Notes: generated by a model from the sequence alone, not told the origin. 64,000 bases of DNA from Synechococcus sp. CS-1325 (GCA_025128135.1 JAHLYW010000046.1:62001-126000), one strand, 5' to 3'. Positions 33,420 through 44,990 are shown, counted from the first letter of the stretch. Numbers and translations are program-made.

Positions 33420-34690
33420 GGCCATGGCTGCGGATGGCCGGCGCCATGGCCAGCTCCCTGGCCTTGTCGCTGGGGCTGAGCGGCTGCAGCGATGGCCTCC
33501 TCTCCGACACCCTGTTCATTTTCGTTGAGAACGAATCCAATCAGACCCGACAGGCGGAGATCGGCGATTCCAGGGGTGTGGTGGAAGGCCTGCTCAAGGA
33601 TTTCGAGCAGGTCAATCCAGGCGTGCGCATCCAGGTGCGGCATTTCTCAAGCGAAGAGATCCTGCCGGCCACCACCTTTCGCTCCTCCCGCGCCCTCGGT
33701 CCGGATCTGCTGGTGACAAGGGTGATCACGGCACTGAAGCTGCACGAGCAGAAACTGACCACCCCGGTGCGGTTTTCCGGCAAGCGTCTGAGCGAGATCC
33801 ACCCCCGCTTCCTGGCCGAATTCCGACTCACCGAAAACACCTTGCTGGCCGTTCCGCTGCTGGCTGAACCGCAGCTCGCCTGCTTCAACAAGCGCCGCGT
33901 TCCCGCTCCACCCACCAGCCTCGACCAGCTGATCGACCTCAGCGCCAAGGGGATGCGGGTGGGCCTCCCCCTGGGTGCCACCGAACTGTTCTGGACGGCC
34001 AGCGGCAACGGAGCCGCTGACAGCCTGATCACCCTGCTCGGCTCCGAGCAAGCCGGCAAGCAAGCCGGCGCCGCTTCCCCAGCGATCACGCCCACCGACC
34101 AGCTCCGGCTGCTGGGCTGGCTCAACTGGCTGGACAACGCCAACCGGCAGCAGAACGTGGAGTTCGCCGAGGAATCGATCGATCTGGTCGAACGGCTGGG
34201 CAAGGGAGAGCGGGACTGGATCAGCTGCAACAGCCTCTGGCTGGGCCGCCTGAGCAAGGAGCTCGGGAGCTCGCTCGGGGTGTCGGAGCTGCCGGGTGCG
34301 AACGATCAGCCGGCCACCACGCTGACCCGGCTGAAGGTCTGGAGTTTCGGCGAACACTCCAGCCCCCGCCAGCGGGAGCTGGCGGAAGCCTTCGTGCTGT
34401 TCACCCTCAACACCGTGAATCAACGCCGGCTGATGCAGGCCGGCCCCGGTAATCTGCCCGTCAACAGGGAGGTGCTGATCCCGGTCAAGAGTTCCCGCCG
34501 CTTTGCGGCGATGGCTGCCAGCCTCGACCACTCCCGCATGTTGAGCTTCCGCCATCCCGACAGCGTGGAGGAACGGGTGGGCCAGTTGCACGACCTCCTG
34601 CGTCAGTTGATTGTGGGAACGATCGATGCTCCTGGGGTGCTCCGGGACCTGAACGATCCCGGCGCCCCCCCCGACCTGGACACCCCCTGA
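33416..34690 (+). CDS. extracellular solute-binding lipoprotein (family 1)
   Basis: 424 residues; the start is a TTG at 33416 overlapping the previous stop, or the ATG at 33434. A lipoprotein signal (MASSLALSLGLSGCSDG, lipobox LSGC) leads into a binding-protein fold. Typical parts are VVEGLLKDFEQVNPGVRIQVR, GPDLLVTRV, LLAVPLLAEPQLACFNKRRV and AEAFVLFTLNTVNQRRLM. Such proteins deliver sugars or other solutes to ABC transporters, but no transporter genes lie beside it, so its role may be different. Confidence 0.75.
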   Translation: MRPWLRMAGAMASSLALSLGLSGCSDGLLSDTLFIFVENESNQTRQAEIGDSRGVVEGLLKDFEQVNPGVRIQVRHFSSEEILPATTFRSSRALGPDLLVTRVITALKLHEQKLTTPVRFSGKRLSEIHPRFLAEFRLTENTLLAVPLLAEPQLACFNKRRVPAPPTSLDQLIDLSAKGMRVGLPLGATELFWTASGNGAADSLITLLGSEQAGKQAGAASPAITPTDQLRLLGWLNWLDNANRQQNVEFAEESIDLVERLGKGERDWISCNSLWLGRLSKELGSSLGVSELPGANDQPATTLTRLKVWSFGEHSSPRQRELAEAFVLFTLNTVNQRRLMQAGPGNLPVNREVLIPVKSSRRFAAMAASLDHSRMLSFRHPDSVEERVGQLHDLLRQLIVGTIDAPGVLRDLNDPGAPPDLDTP

Positions 34691-34700
34691 AGCCCGGCCG

Positions 34701-35921
34701 ATGGACAAACTGCTCATCGAGATCTCCGGCTGGCTGGGCTACCTCGGCCGCCCCCTGGTGCTGCTGCAGGGGTTGATGATCGCCGCCCTGATGCTGGGCT
34801 ATCGCTGGGGAATCCAACCCCGCCTGGCCGCGCGCGCGCCTGTGGTGCGGCTGCTGGGCACACTCGGGTTGCTGCTGGCGCTGCGGCTCGGCGCCCAGCT
34901 GCTCCAGGTGCTCGGGCAACCGAGCGGCCTGGTGGAGTACACGGTGAGGATCTATGCGATCTGGCAGGTGCTGATCGCGGGGCGGGTGCTGCTGACCCAG
35001 CGCTTCGGAGCGGCGCCGATCGATCGGTTGTACGGCCGGATCATCAAGCCGATCTTTCTGCTGTTCCTGGCGGGGTCCCTGGTGAATCAGTTCGATTCAC
35101 TCGAAGACTTTGCCGACATTCCACTCTTTCCCCTGTTCAACGAACCGCTCACCACCGGCGGAATCGTGCTGCTGTTCAGCATTCCCTATTTCCTGGTGGT
35201 GCTCTCGGAGTTTCCGGTGGCCTGGCTGGGCAGCCTGCTGCAGCGGCTGCTGGGATTCAGCCGGGGCACCCGCGAAGCGATCCAGATCGCCTGCCGCTAC
35301 CTGCTGGTGGGCGGAGGGTTCCTCTGGGTGCTGCACCGGATCGGATTGAACGCCAACGCGATCGCCGCCGTGGCCGGCGGTCTGTCGGTGGGGCTGGGTT
35401 TCGGCGTGAAGGAGGTGTTCTCGAACTTCATCAGTGGGCTGTGGCTGCTGTTCGAGGGGTCGGTGGGTCCTGGTGAGATCCTGTTCATCGATGGCGACCC
35501 CTGTGAGGTGCGCAGCCTCGGCATGCGGGCGGCGGTGCTCTGGCGCGACCGCGACAACGCCGAGCTGGTGGTGCCGAACCAGGACTTCTTCACCAAGACC
35601 ACCACCACCTACACCGGCAGCGACCGCATGCGCCGCAGCCAGGTGGATGTATCCGCCGCCTATCAGCACGACCCGGAGCTGGTGATCCGCCTGCTGGAGC
35701 AGGTGGCCCTGGCCTCCCCGCGGGTGCTGCCCCAGCCCGCCCCGAAGGCCCTCCTGCTCAGCTATGGCGATTCGGGCATCAACTACGCGCTGCGCTACTG
35801 GATCGCCAATCCAATGGACAACGCCGGCATCAAGAGCGAGGTGTCCACGGCCGTCTGGCACGCCTTCGCCAGCGAAGGCATCGAAATCCCCTTCCCGCAG
35901 CGGGTGGTGCACCCGGGGTGA
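34701..35921 (+). CDS. MscS-family mechanosensitive channel
   Basis: 406 residues with four to five membrane helices followed by the MscS pore helix and beta domain. ANAIAAVAGGLSVGLGFGVKEVFSNFISGLWLLFEGSVGPGE is the TM3-beta junction (G/A-rich pore). DPCEVRSLGMRAAVLWRDRDNAELVVPNQDFF is the conserved Sm-like region. The C-terminal alpha/beta domain ends at FPQRVVHPG. It gates solute release in osmotic downshift. The gene follows the solute-binding protein by 10 bp. Confidence 0.88.
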   Translation: MDKLLIEISGWLGYLGRPLVLLQGLMIAALMLGYRWGIQPRLAARAPVVRLLGTLGLLLALRLGAQLLQVLGQPSGLVEYTVRIYAIWQVLIAGRVLLTQRFGAAPIDRLYGRIIKPIFLLFLAGSLVNQFDSLEDFADIPLFPLFNEPLTTGGIVLLFSIPYFLVVLSEFPVAWLGSLLQRLLGFSRGTREAIQIACRYLLVGGGFLWVLHRIGLNANAIAAVAGGLSVGLGFGVKEVFSNFISGLWLLFEGSVGPGEILFIDGDPCEVRSLGMRAAVLWRDRDNAELVVPNQDFFTKTTTTYTGSDRMRRSQVDVSAAYQHDPELVIRLLEQVALASPRVLPQPAPKALLLSYGDSGINYALRYWIANPMDNAGIKSEVSTAVWHAFASEGIEIPFPQRVVHPG

Positions 35922-35953
35922 GGGTTGGGTGGCAGCTGCTGAAGCCTTCCTGA

Positions 35954-36295
<342 letters not shown>

Positions 36296-36317
36296 TGTCT
36301 GGTTTCAGCAATCAAGT

Positions 36318-36830
36318 TCACCAATACTTCGGATACCTGCCAACCCTCACCGCGTTGTTGTAAATCAGCGCCACCGCCGTCACGATCACGGCGCCCAGCA
36401 CGGTGGGGAACAGCAGAAAGCCCCAGCCTGGCTGCAGCAGGAACACGATCACCGGATTGGAGCCGGCCGGTGGGTGCACGGTGCCGGTGGCCATCATCAC
36501 GGCGATCCCCGTGGCCAGGGCAGCGGCCATCGCCCACCACTGCGGTCCGAACAGGCTGAGAAACAGCAGACCCACGGCGGAGCTGAGCGTGTGGCCCAGC
36601 ACGATGTTGCGCGGCTGGGAAAAGGGCACATCGGGATAGCCGAAGGCCAGCACGCAGGTGGCGCCGAAGGAGCCGAGCACGAAGGGAGCGCTGAGGCCCA
36701 GCTGCAGCAGGGCAACGGCGGCGATCGCCAGAAAGCCACCCAGCCAGGCCAGGGCGATGGCCCGGCGGGCGGGCCGGGGCGGAAGCGGCGCCCGGTCACC
36801 GCGGAACTTGGCGAGGAAGGAGACGTTCAT
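36318..36830 (-). CDS. HPP-family membrane protein
   Basis: 170 residues with four to five membrane helices. The HPP signature is seen in MATGTVHPPAGSNPVIVFL (HPPAG) near residue 115, preceded by FVLGSFGATCVLAFGYPDVPFSQPRNIVLGH, which is the family's other conserved block. HPP proteins of chloroplasts and cyanobacteria have been linked to nitrite transport. It overlaps the MSMEG_0570-like gene by four bases (ATGA), placing it last in the nitrilase operon. Confidence 0.85.
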   Translation of the reverse strand: MNVSFLAKFRGDRAPLPPRPARRAIALAWLGGFLAIAAVALLQLGLSAPFVLGSFGATCVLAFGYPDVPFSQPRNIVLGHTLSSAVGLLFLSLFGPQWWAMAAALATGIAVMMATGTVHPPAGSNPVIVFLLQPGWGFLLFPTVLGAVIVTAVALIYNNAVRVGRYPKYW

Positions 36831-37102
36831 GCGGCGTTGATCTGAACGAACTGGTTGGCGGCGTAGGCGCTGGCGGTGTGGCGCAACTTGCTGCGCTCCT
36901 CATCGGTGCGCGTGCAGGCGAAGCCGTAGCGGGCCCGCACCCGCTCGGACGCCTCCTCCAGGGCCTGCTCGGCGCGCTGCTGCAGCTCCCCCACCGGCAG
37001 CCGCTCGCCGGGCTTCAGGTGCTGCAGGATCACCGTCGATGGCGAGTAGAGCGTGGTGAGGTGGCCATCGGGCCATTCGAGTTGGAGCAACACTTCGGGC
37101 AT
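36827..37102 (-). CDS. MSMEG_0570-type nitrogen-starvation response protein
   Basis: Ninety-one residues from the ATG at 37102. MPEVLLQLEWPDGHLTTLYS, then LKPGERLPVGELQQRAEQAL, ASERVRARYGFACTRT matches the MSMEG_0570 family of the Nit1-type gene cluster (MPEM-x-F-x-WPDG, YSPS, ASERVRAKYGYAC). Its role is unknown. It lies 67 bp after the AIR-synthase-like gene and overlaps the HPP gene. Confidence 0.85.
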   Translation of the reverse strand: MPEVLLQLEWPDGHLTTLYSPSTVILQHLKPGERLPVGELQQRAEQALEEASERVRARYGFACTRTDEERSKLRHTASAYAANQFVQINAA

Positions 37103-37169
37103 GGCCGGAAAGCAGAAGGTGGAGTTGAACGGTGAACGGTGGAAAGCACTGGCGGTGAAAGGTGCACGC

Positions 37170-38168
37170 CTACCCCGACGGCACCGGGCCGAAGCCGGTG
37201 AGCGCCTCGGCGCCGCTCCACAGCAGCTCCTCGCCACCGCCGGCCCGCAGGCGCACGCCCGGCTTCGCCGTGAAGCGGCCGATCGGCTGGCAGATCAGCG
37301 CCGGCCCATGGCCCTCTGCTGCGACGGCCGCCCGCAGGGCCGGCTCCTGCTCCGGGGCCACCGCCAGCAGGAAGCCGAAGCTGGGGAAGCAGGCCAGCCA
37401 GTCGTCCAGCGGCACGCCCTCAGGCGGCGTGATCGCCTCAAGCTCCAGCGCCAGACCGCAGCCGGCGCTCTCGCAGAACATCACCGCCGTGCCCACCAGG
37501 CCGCCCATGCTGATGTCCTTGGCGGCATGCACCACACCGCTTTCGGCCAGCTGTGCCGGCAGGGCCAGCTGGCGGCGCAGCAGCTCCGGCGCTGCAGTGG
37601 TGGCCGCATCCCAGAACAGATCGGGGTGGCGCATCTGGCCGTCGCCATTCACCAGCAGGAAGCAGTTGTCGCCGGGGCGGGCGAACCGAGCTGACAGCAC
37701 AGCGCCAGCGGCCGTGCCCAGCACCGCCACCGCCAGCGCGTCATAGGGGCTGCTCAGGTTGGTGTGGCCGCCCACCACCGGCACGCCGAAGCGCGCCGCC
37801 GCCGCCTGCAGGCCCGCCAGCACCGGCTCGGCCCGCGCCGCGTCGCGGCACCAGAGGCTGTTCACCAGCGCCAGCGGCCGGCCGCCCATCGCAGCGATGT
37901 CGCTGAGGTTCACCAGCACCCCGCACCAACCGGCGAACCAGGGATCGCGTGCCAGCAGGCCCGGATCCATCCCCTCGCTGGCCAGCAGCAGCTGGCCGCC
38001 GCAGGCCGGCAGCAGGGCGGCATCATCACCGAGCAGGGCGGCCGGGCCGAGCGCGGCGAAGGGCTGGTGCGGGAAATGGGCGGCGGGGTGCTGGATGGCG
38101 CTCTTACCCTGCAGGCCGGCCAGGGCACGCAGCCGCGCCGCCAGCGGCGCCAGGTCGATGGCGCTCAT
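37170..38168 (-). CDS. Sll0787-type AIR synthase-like protein
   Basis: 332 residues with the PurM/ThiL (AIR synthase) fold: GDDAALLPACGGQLLLASEGMDPGLLA, VNLSDIAAMGGRPLALVNSLW, VPVVGGHTNLSSPYDALAVAVLGTA and DISMGGLVGTAVMFCESAGCGLALEL. The GDDAA, NLSDIAAMGG and GGHT motifs bind ATP and substrate. This is the Sll0787 branch of the Nit1-type cluster. The stop codon side is free, and the start overlaps the GNAT gene by four bases. Confidence 0.88.
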   Translation of the reverse strand: MSAIDLAPLAARLRALAGLQGKSAIQHPAAHFPHQPFAALGPAALLGDDAALLPACGGQLLLASEGMDPGLLARDPWFAGWCGVLVNLSDIAAMGGRPLALVNSLWCRDAARAEPVLAGLQAAAARFGVPVVGGHTNLSSPYDALAVAVLGTAAGAVLSARFARPGDNCFLLVNGDGQMRHPDLFWDAATTAAPELLRRQLALPAQLAESGVVHAAKDISMGGLVGTAVMFCESAGCGLALELEAITPPEGVPLDDWLACFPSFGFLLAVAPEQEPALRAAVAAEGHGPALICQPIGRFTAKPGVRLRAGGGEELLWSGAEALTGFGPVPSG

Positions 38169-38809
38169 GCCACCGGGCGGCGTTCCCGCGACGGGCTGTA
38201 GTAGCTGAGGTCGGCCTCCATCAGGTGATGGGGCAGGCCCTTGATCTCCAGCCGCTCCACCGAGCGCCAGTGCAGGCGTTGGAAGAAGCGCACGTTCTGC
38301 TCCTGCACCGTGGCCAGGAAGCGGTCACAGCCCCAGCCGTTCGCGGTGGTGACGGCCTTCCAGATCAGGCCTTTGCCGATCTGGTTGTGGCGGCGGAAGG
38401 CGGCATCCACACCGAGCCGGCCGCCGTACCAGAGCCGTGGTTCCTGCTCCAGGATCCGCACCACCCCCACCACCGGCCCCGTGCCGCCCTGGTGTTCCCC
38501 CGCCCGGTTGGCCCCATGGGCGATCGCCGCGATCGGCGTGGCGACCCCATCGCGATCGTCGCGATCGGAAGTTTCAAACAGGTGCTGCTCCTGGCAGAAG
38601 ATGCGGCGGCGCAGGTGCCAGTAGCCAGCCAGCAGCGGTGTGCCGGGGCGCAGCAGATGAAAGGAGAAGCGCTCGGAGCTGGCCGAGGGCGAGAGGCGGA
38701 AATCCTCGGCGTCGATGCCGAGGCCCCAGCGCACCGATGGGGTGAAGGCGGCCGGCGCCGAGGTGGGGCTGCGGCCGATCTCGTGGCTGGACGGATCGAT
38801 GAAGAACAT
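38165..38809 (-). CDS. Sll0786/MSMEG_0567-type GNAT acetyltransferase
   Basis: 214 residues from the ATG at 38809. The middle has a GNAT fold: VVGVVRILEQEPRLWYGGRLGVDAAFRRHNQIGKGLIWKAVTTA contains the acetyl-CoA loop (R-x-x-x-QIGKGL). RRRIFCQEQHLFETSDRDD and the end GLPHHLMEADLSYY are family features. Similar proteins are named nitrogen-starvation N-acetyltransferases. The start overlaps the stop of the radical SAM gene (TGATG). Confidence 0.87.
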   Translation of the reverse strand: MFFIDPSSHEIGRSPTSAPAAFTPSVRWGLGIDAEDFRLSPSASSERFSFHLLRPGTPLLAGYWHLRRRIFCQEQHLFETSDRDDRDGVATPIAAIAHGANRAGEHQGGTGPVVGVVRILEQEPRLWYGGRLGVDAAFRRHNQIGKGLIWKAVTTANGWGCDRFLATVQEQNVRFFQRLHWRSVERLEIKGLPHHLMEADLSYYSPSRERRPVA

Positions 38810-39954
38810 CAGGCGCTGGCGGAGCCGCCGCCCGCCGGAGGGGTGGCCGCCTGCTCGAACAGCGACAGGGCCGAGCAGGCGCCGCACTTGGCGCAGCCCG
38901 CCGACATCGCGGCAGACCGCAGATCCGAGGCCGCCAGTTGCTGGGCGACGGCCGTGTAGATCTCCACCATGAAGGCGGCGCTGGGCGCGGGATGGTGCTC
39001 CAGCGGCGTGCCGCTGATCGGCACGAATGGCACAACGAAGGGGTACACACCGGCGGCGATCAGGCGCTCGCTGCAGGCCACGATCGCGGCGGCGCTGTCG
39101 CCCAGCCCCGCCAGCAGATAGGTGGACACCTCGCCGCGGCCGAACACCGCCACCGCCTGCGCGAACGCTTCGAAATAGCGCTCCAGGCTCAGCTCCGCCT
39201 TGCCCGGCAGGATGCGGCGCCGCACCTCCGGCTCCACCACCTCCAGGTGCATGCCGAGGCTGTCGACGCCGGCGTCCTTCATCCGCTGATACCAGATCGG
39301 ATCCTCCGGCGGCTCGCACTGGGCCTGGATCGGCAGGTTCACCCGCGCCTTCACCGCCGCCGCCGTCTCGGCCAGCAGGCGGGCGCCGCGGTCATCGCTG
39401 TTGGGGGTGCCGGTGGTCATCACCAGCTGGCGCACCCCATCGAGCCGCGCCGCTGCTTCAGCCACCTCGGCCACCTGGGTCGGGGTCTTTCTCACCACGG
39501 TGCGGCCATCCTCAAGCGATTGCTCGATGGCGCAGAACTGGCACGACTCGCTGCGGTCGCGGAAGCGGATGCAGGTCTGCAGCAGCGTGGTGGCCAGCAC
39601 ATCGCTGCTGTGCAGCAGCGCGATCGAGCGGTAGGGCGTGCCGTCGGCGGTGTGCAGGCCGTAGAAGCGCGGCTCCGGCGGAGCCTCCACCTGCACCGCC
39701 ACCCCCAGCGGCGCCTCCCGCCGCAGCTCCAGCCCGGCGGCGCCGGCCTCCAGGCGATAGGGCGAGCGCTGGGCGGCGCTGCTGTAGACGGGCACCATCA
39801 CCGTGGTGCCATCGAGGCTGAGGGCGCGGTGGTCGGAGGGGCCGGCACCGCCGCGGCGACCCTTGTTGCCGGGCACCCCAGGCTCCACGAGGCCCTGAAC
39901 CTGCAGCTCGGTGACGAGCCGCGCCAGCGCGGCATGGTCGCGGGGGTCAGCCAT
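38809..39954 (-). CDS. MSMEG_0568-type radical SAM protein
   Basis: 381 residues. The cluster-binding Cys residues are in [19 protein letters not shown] (CX9CX2C), an expanded form of the usual CX3CX2[14 protein letters not shown] and the [13 protein letters not shown] stretch belong to the TIM barrel. The C-terminus has a second Cys pair-rich motif, [11 protein letters not shown], that could hold another Fe-S cluster. The chemistry is unknown. It overlaps the nitrilase gene by eight bases and the GNAT gene by one. Confidence 0.88.
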   Translation of the reverse strand: MADPRDHAALARLVTELQVQGLVEPGVPGNKGRRGGAGPSDHRALSLDGTTVMVPVYSSAAQRSPYRLEAGAAGLELRREAPLGVAVQVEAPPEPRFYGLHTADGTPYRSIALLHSSDVLATTLLQTCIRFRDRSESCQFCAIEQSLEDGRTVVRKTPTQVAEVAEAAARLDGVRQLVMTTGTPNSDDRGARLLAETAAAVKARVNLPIQAQCEPPEDPIWYQRMKDAGVDSLGMHLEVVEPEVRRRILPGKAELSLERYFEAFAQAVAVFGRGEVSTYLLAGLGDSAAAIVACSERLIAAGVYPFVVPFVPISGTPLEHHPAPSAAFMVEIYTAVAQQLAASDLRSAAMSAGCAKCGACSALSLFEQAATPPAGGGSASA

Positions 39955-40996
39955 GGGGAACCGGCTCCGGATGGGAAACGAGCGGGGGCGGCACGACCGC
40001 CAGGGGGTGCGGCAGCAGCTCCGGAAACGGCTCCAGCAGTGCCGGCAGGGCGGCGGGCGCTCCGCCGTCGCCCTGCTCCTGCACCTGACGCGCCGGCGAT
40101 CGATCGAGGCGCAGGCCCAGCAGGTCGGGGCGGCTGTAGTGGCCCACGCTGTCCATCATCCGTTTGCGCTTGGTGATCAGGGCCGGGTCGAGCTCGGCGA
40201 TCGCCAGCCCTTCCCCCTCCGGCAACGGACCCGCCAGGTAGCGGCCTTCCGGGCTGATCACGGCGGTGTGGCAGCCCCCCTGGCACGCCTTCTGCAGCGC
40301 CGGATCCGTGGTGATCCGGTCAAGGTCGGCGGGATCGAGCCAGGCGGTGGAACTCACCACGAAACAGCCCGCCTCCAGCGCGTGGTGCCGCAGGGTCACG
40401 GCCGTCTGCTCGCTGAAGATCGGGCCCACCAGCGACCCGGGAAACTGGGCGCAGTGGATCTCTTCCCCCTGGGCCATCAGGCTGAAGCGGGCCAGCGGGT
40501 TGTAGTGCTCCCAGCAGGCCAGGGCACCGATGCGTCCCAGCGCCGTGGGCACCACCGTGAGGCCGGCGCCATCGCCCTGCCCCCACACCATGCGCTCGTG
40601 ATACGTGGGGGTGAGCTTGCGTCGCTTCAGCAGCAGCGTGCCGCTGGCGTCGATCAGCAGCTGGGCGTTGTAGAGGCTGCCGCCCTCCCGTTCGTTGATG
40701 CCCAGCAGCACGTGCATGGCGTGCTCGCGGGCGGCGGCCGCGATGCGGCGGAGCGCCGGGCCGGGCACCGTTACCGCCTGCTCATAGAGGCGCAGGTGGG
40801 AGCGGCCCATCAGCGCCGGTGGCTCCACGAAGGAGAAATAGGGGTAATAGGGAAGGAAGGTTTCGGGGAACACGATCAGCTGCACTCCCTGGCCGGCCGC
40901 CTCCGTGATCGCCGCCAGCACCCGTTCCACAGACCCCTCCAGGCTGTAGAGCACCGGACGGATCTGGGCGGCGGCCACGACGATCGGGCCGTTCAT
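39947..40996 (-). CDS. Nit6803-family nitrilase
   Basis: 349 residues. The catalytic triad is visible: Glu in [13 protein letters not shown] (about 45), Lys in [14 protein letters not shown] (about 128) and Cys in [14 protein letters not shown] (about 160). The order and the CWEHY-x-PL motif are those of the Synechocystis Nit6803 aliphatic/aromatic nitrilase, which hydrolyses nitriles to acids plus ammonia. Related Nit1-type clusters are needed for cyanide assimilation in some proteobacteria. It follows the Sll0783-like gene by 2 bp. Confidence 0.92.
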   Translation of the reverse strand: MNGPIVVAAAQIRPVLYSLEGSVERVLAAITEAAGQGVQLIVFPETFLPYYPYFSFVEPPALMGRSHLRLYEQAVTVPGPALRRIAAAAREHAMHVLLGINEREGGSLYNAQLLIDASGTLLLKRRKLTPTYHERMVWGQGDGAGLTVVPTALGRIGALACWEHYNPLARFSLMAQGEEIHCAQFPGSLVGPIFSEQTAVTLRHHALEAGCFVVSSTAWLDPADLDRITTDPALQKACQGGCHTAVISPEGRYLAGPLPEGEGLAIAELDPALITKRKRMMDSVGHYSRPDLLGLRLDRSPARQVQEQGDGGAPAALPALLEPFPELLPHPLAVVPPPLVSHPEPVPHG

Positions 40997-40998
40997 CG

Positions 40999-41481
40999 TC
41001 AGAGCGTCCAGGTGTCGAGGATGAAGGCGCCTTCCTTGCGGTGCAGCAGCACGATGTCGAGCACATCGAGCGGATTCACCGGGGTGATGCCCGCCATCAG
41101 CGCCCCTTCGCCATGGCCGTAGAGGGCCTGGAGGGCAAAGCGGCAGGCATACACCTTGCCGCCCTGGTCCATGAACTTCTGCAGGCGGGCGTTGAAGTTG
41201 AGATGGCCGTCGAAGGCGGCATCCCCGAGCTTGGGGAAACCGCGCTGCACCCCGAGGGTGACGCCGGGTCCGTACAGAAGGATCGAGGTGTCGAAGCCCT
41301 TGTTGATCAGGCGGCTGGCCTGCAGCAGGTTCACCAGACCGATCGAGCCTTCGAAGGCCACGGTGTGAAAGGTGATGAGCGCTTTTTCGCCAGGTTCCGC
41401 CTTCACATCGGGGAACACCTTCTCCTCGTAATCCACGAGGAAATCGCCAGGTTGATTGGCGGGGCGGGTGACCTCAGGCAT
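40999..41481 (-). CDS. Sll0783/MSMEG_0572-type nitrogen-starvation protein
   Basis: 160 residues from the ATG at 41481, chosen because homologs begin [14 protein letters not shown]; starts upstream to 41559 exist. [40 protein letters not shown] and [20 protein letters not shown] show a DsrE-like fold with a conserved Cys. Sll0783 is among the most strongly induced proteins on nitrogen starvation in Synechocystis. It is the first gene of the minus-strand operon. Confidence 0.9.
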   Translation of the reverse strand: MPEVTRPANQPGDFLVDYEEKVFPDVKAEPGEKALITFHTVAFEGSIGLVNLLQASRLINKGFDTSILLYGPGVTLGVQRGFPKLGDAAFDGHLNFNARLQKFMDQGGKVYACRFALQALYGHGEGALMAGITPVNPLDVLDIVLLHRKEGAFILDTWTL

Positions 41482-41629
41482 GAACCAGCGACCTGTCATG
41501 GAAACGGCGACACGACCCTGCACCAGGCGTGTGTGAACTTGTGTATCGGCAGGCACCAAACCAGCCGGGCGCCCTGGCCGGAAGTTTGGTCTTGCTCGCT
41601 ACCACCGGCCTGCCGCTCTGCGGCTCACG

Positions 41630-42975
<1,346 letters not shown>

Positions 42976-42979
<4 letters not shown>

Positions 42980-43935
42980 CGGCCGTGGACATCCCGACGC
43001 ATAACAGCAGCCTGATCCCCGCAGACAGCCTGCGCCAACTCAACGCCCGCTCTGATCGGGCCGGCTGGCTGCAGACCCTCTTCCATGCGGCGCTGATCCT
43101 GGCGGCGGGCTGGGTCTGGGGCGATGAGCGGCTCAGCCTGCTGCTGCGCCTGCCGGCCCTGCTGCTCTGCGGCTGGGGCCTGGCCTTCGCCTTCTGCGCC
43201 ATGCACGAATGCGGCCACCGCACCGCCTTCGCCAGCCGCGCCGTCAACGATGCCGTGGCCTGGTGGGCCGGGGTGCTGAGCTTCTACAACGCCGATTTCT
43301 ACCGCCGCTACCACCAGTGGCATCACCGCTACACCCACCAGCCGGGCCTCGACCCGGAACTGGAAGACCAGCCGCCCACCACGCGTTGGGGCTACCTGCT
43401 GGAACTGAGCGGCCTGCCCTGGTGGGCCGCCAAGCTGCGCGGCCACGCCCGCGGCCTGCGTGGCGATTTCAGCGCCAACCCCTACATCCCCGCCGAAGCG
43501 GCCGCTGCGGTGCGCGCCTCGCTGCTGAAACAGGCGGCCCTCTACGGGGTGCTGCTGCTGCTGTCGTTGCCGGGCGGCAATGGCTTTCTGCTCTGGCACT
43601 GGCTGCTGCCGCTGACGCTGGGGCAACCGCTGCTGCGCTTTGTGCTGCTGGCCGAGCACGGCGGCTGCGACACCGGCACCGATGGGCTCAGCAACACCCG
43701 CACCACCCAGACCCTGGCGCCGCTGCGCTGGCTGATGTGGAACATGCCCTTCCACGCCGAACACCATCTGTTCGCCTCGGTGCCGTTTCACGCCCTGCCG
43801 GCAACCCACCCCTGGCTGGCACCCCGGCTGCGCCATCTGGATTCCGGCTACCTGGCGCTGCACCGCCGCTTTCTGGCTGATCCGCAGCTGCTCGCCCTGC
43901 CCGCCCCAGCCGCCAGCCCCGCTCCGGCGATTTGA
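42976..43935 (+). CDS. fatty acid desaturase family protein
   Basis: 319 residues with the three histidine boxes of membrane di-iron desaturases: HECGHR near residue 77, HQWHHRYTH near 113 and HAEHHLF near 260, plus four membrane helices. The start ATG at 42976 overlaps the flavoprotein stop. Substrate could be a fatty acyl chain or another hydrocarbon such as a terpenoid. Its place within the plus-strand operon suggests it modifies the product of the nitrilase cluster, which is inference. Confidence 0.88.
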
Positions 43936-44990
43936 GCACCGCCGCCGCCGCCCTTGCCGCCCCGGCCAGCAGCGGCGACCGATCCTTCGCGCTCGGATGC
44001 TTCGATTTCCACTGCGGCCGGCAGCTGAGCGAGGCCCAGCTCTCCTACCGGGTGTACGGCACACTCAACGCCGAGCGCTCCAACCTGGTGCTCTATCCCA
44101 GCTCCTACGGCGCCTGGCCGGAAGACATCGACTGGGTGGTGGGTCCGATCCTCGACCCGACGCGGTGGTGCGTGCTGCTGGTGAGCCAGTTCGGCAACGG
44201 CCGCTCCAGCAGCCCCAGCAACAGCGCGATGGGATTGCGGGAAGACGGCTGGGTGATCAGCCACCGCGACAACCAGCGCGCCCAGCAACGCCTGGTGACC
44301 GAGCGGTTCGGCGTGGAGCGGATCGCCCTGATCTACGGCTGGTCGATGGGGGCGCAGCAGGCCTATCACTGGGGCGCCCTGGCCCCGGCGGCGGTGGAGC
44401 GGCTGTTCTGCCTCTGCGGCACGGCCCGCACCACCCCCCACAATCGCCTGTTCCTGCTGAGCCTCCGCCAGGCGCTCACCGCCGATCCGGCCTGGGACGG
44501 CCGCCGCTTCCGCGCCGTGCCGGAGCAGGGCCTGCGCAGCTTTGCACTCATCTACGCCAGCTGGGCCGCCAGCCAGGCCTTCTACCGCGAACGCCGCCAT
44601 GAGGCGCTCGGCTATCCCTCGGTCGACGACTATGTGGAGCGCAGCTGGCTGCCCGCCTACCGCCGCCACGACCCCCACGACCTGGTCGCCATGCTCGATA
44701 CCTGGCTGGACAACGACCTCGCCCTCGCCATGGCGGCCGCCAATGGCTCCACGCAGCCCGGCGATCTGGCGGCGGCCCTGGGAGCGATCCAGGCCCGCAC
44801 CACCGTGATGGCCGGAAGCCACGATCTCTACTTCCTCCCCGACGACTGTGCAGCCGAGGCGGCCCTGATCCCCGGCAGCCACTTCGAGCGGATCGAATCG
44901 GTGCTGGGGCACCGGGCCGGCAATCCCCGTGACGCGCCGCGGGAGCAGGCTCTGATCCGCGCCGCCCTCGATCGTCTCTGCCCCACCTGA
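43932..44990 (+). CDS. MetX-like alpha/beta hydrolase or acyltransferase
   Basis: 352 residues with a TTG start overlapping the desaturase stop. The homoserine O-acetyltransferase-like fold shows LSYRVYGTLNAERSNLVLYPSSYGAWPEDIDWVVG, VSQFGNGRSSSPSN, then ALIYGWSMGAQQAYHWGAL with the nucleophilic Ser. A late acidic residue is in VMAGSHDLYFLPDD and the catalytic His in IESVLGHRAGNP. Whether it acts as hydrolase or acyl transferase is not clear. It is the third gene of the plus-strand operon. Confidence 0.82.
   Translation: MSTAAAALAAPASSGDRSFALGCFDFHCGRQLSEAQLSYRVYGTLNAERSNLVLYPSSYGAWPEDIDWVVGPILDPTRWCVLLVSQFGNGRSSSPSNSAMGLREDGWVISHRDNQRAQQRLVTERFGVERIALIYGWSMGAQQAYHWGALAPAAVERLFCLCGTARTTPHNRLFLLSLRQALTADPAWDGRRFRAVPEQGLRSFALIYASWAASQAFYRERRHEALGYPSVDDYVERSWLPAYRRHDPHDLVAMLDTWLDNDLALAMAAANGSTQPGDLAAALGAIQARTTVMAGSHDLYFLPDDCAAEAALIPGSHFERIESVLGHRAGNPRDAPREQALIRAALDRLCPT

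Noticed and set aside
38938..40176. A 412-residue plus-strand frame over the nitrilase operon
   Set aside because: His/Arg/Gly-rich antisense of the radical SAM and nitrilase genes.
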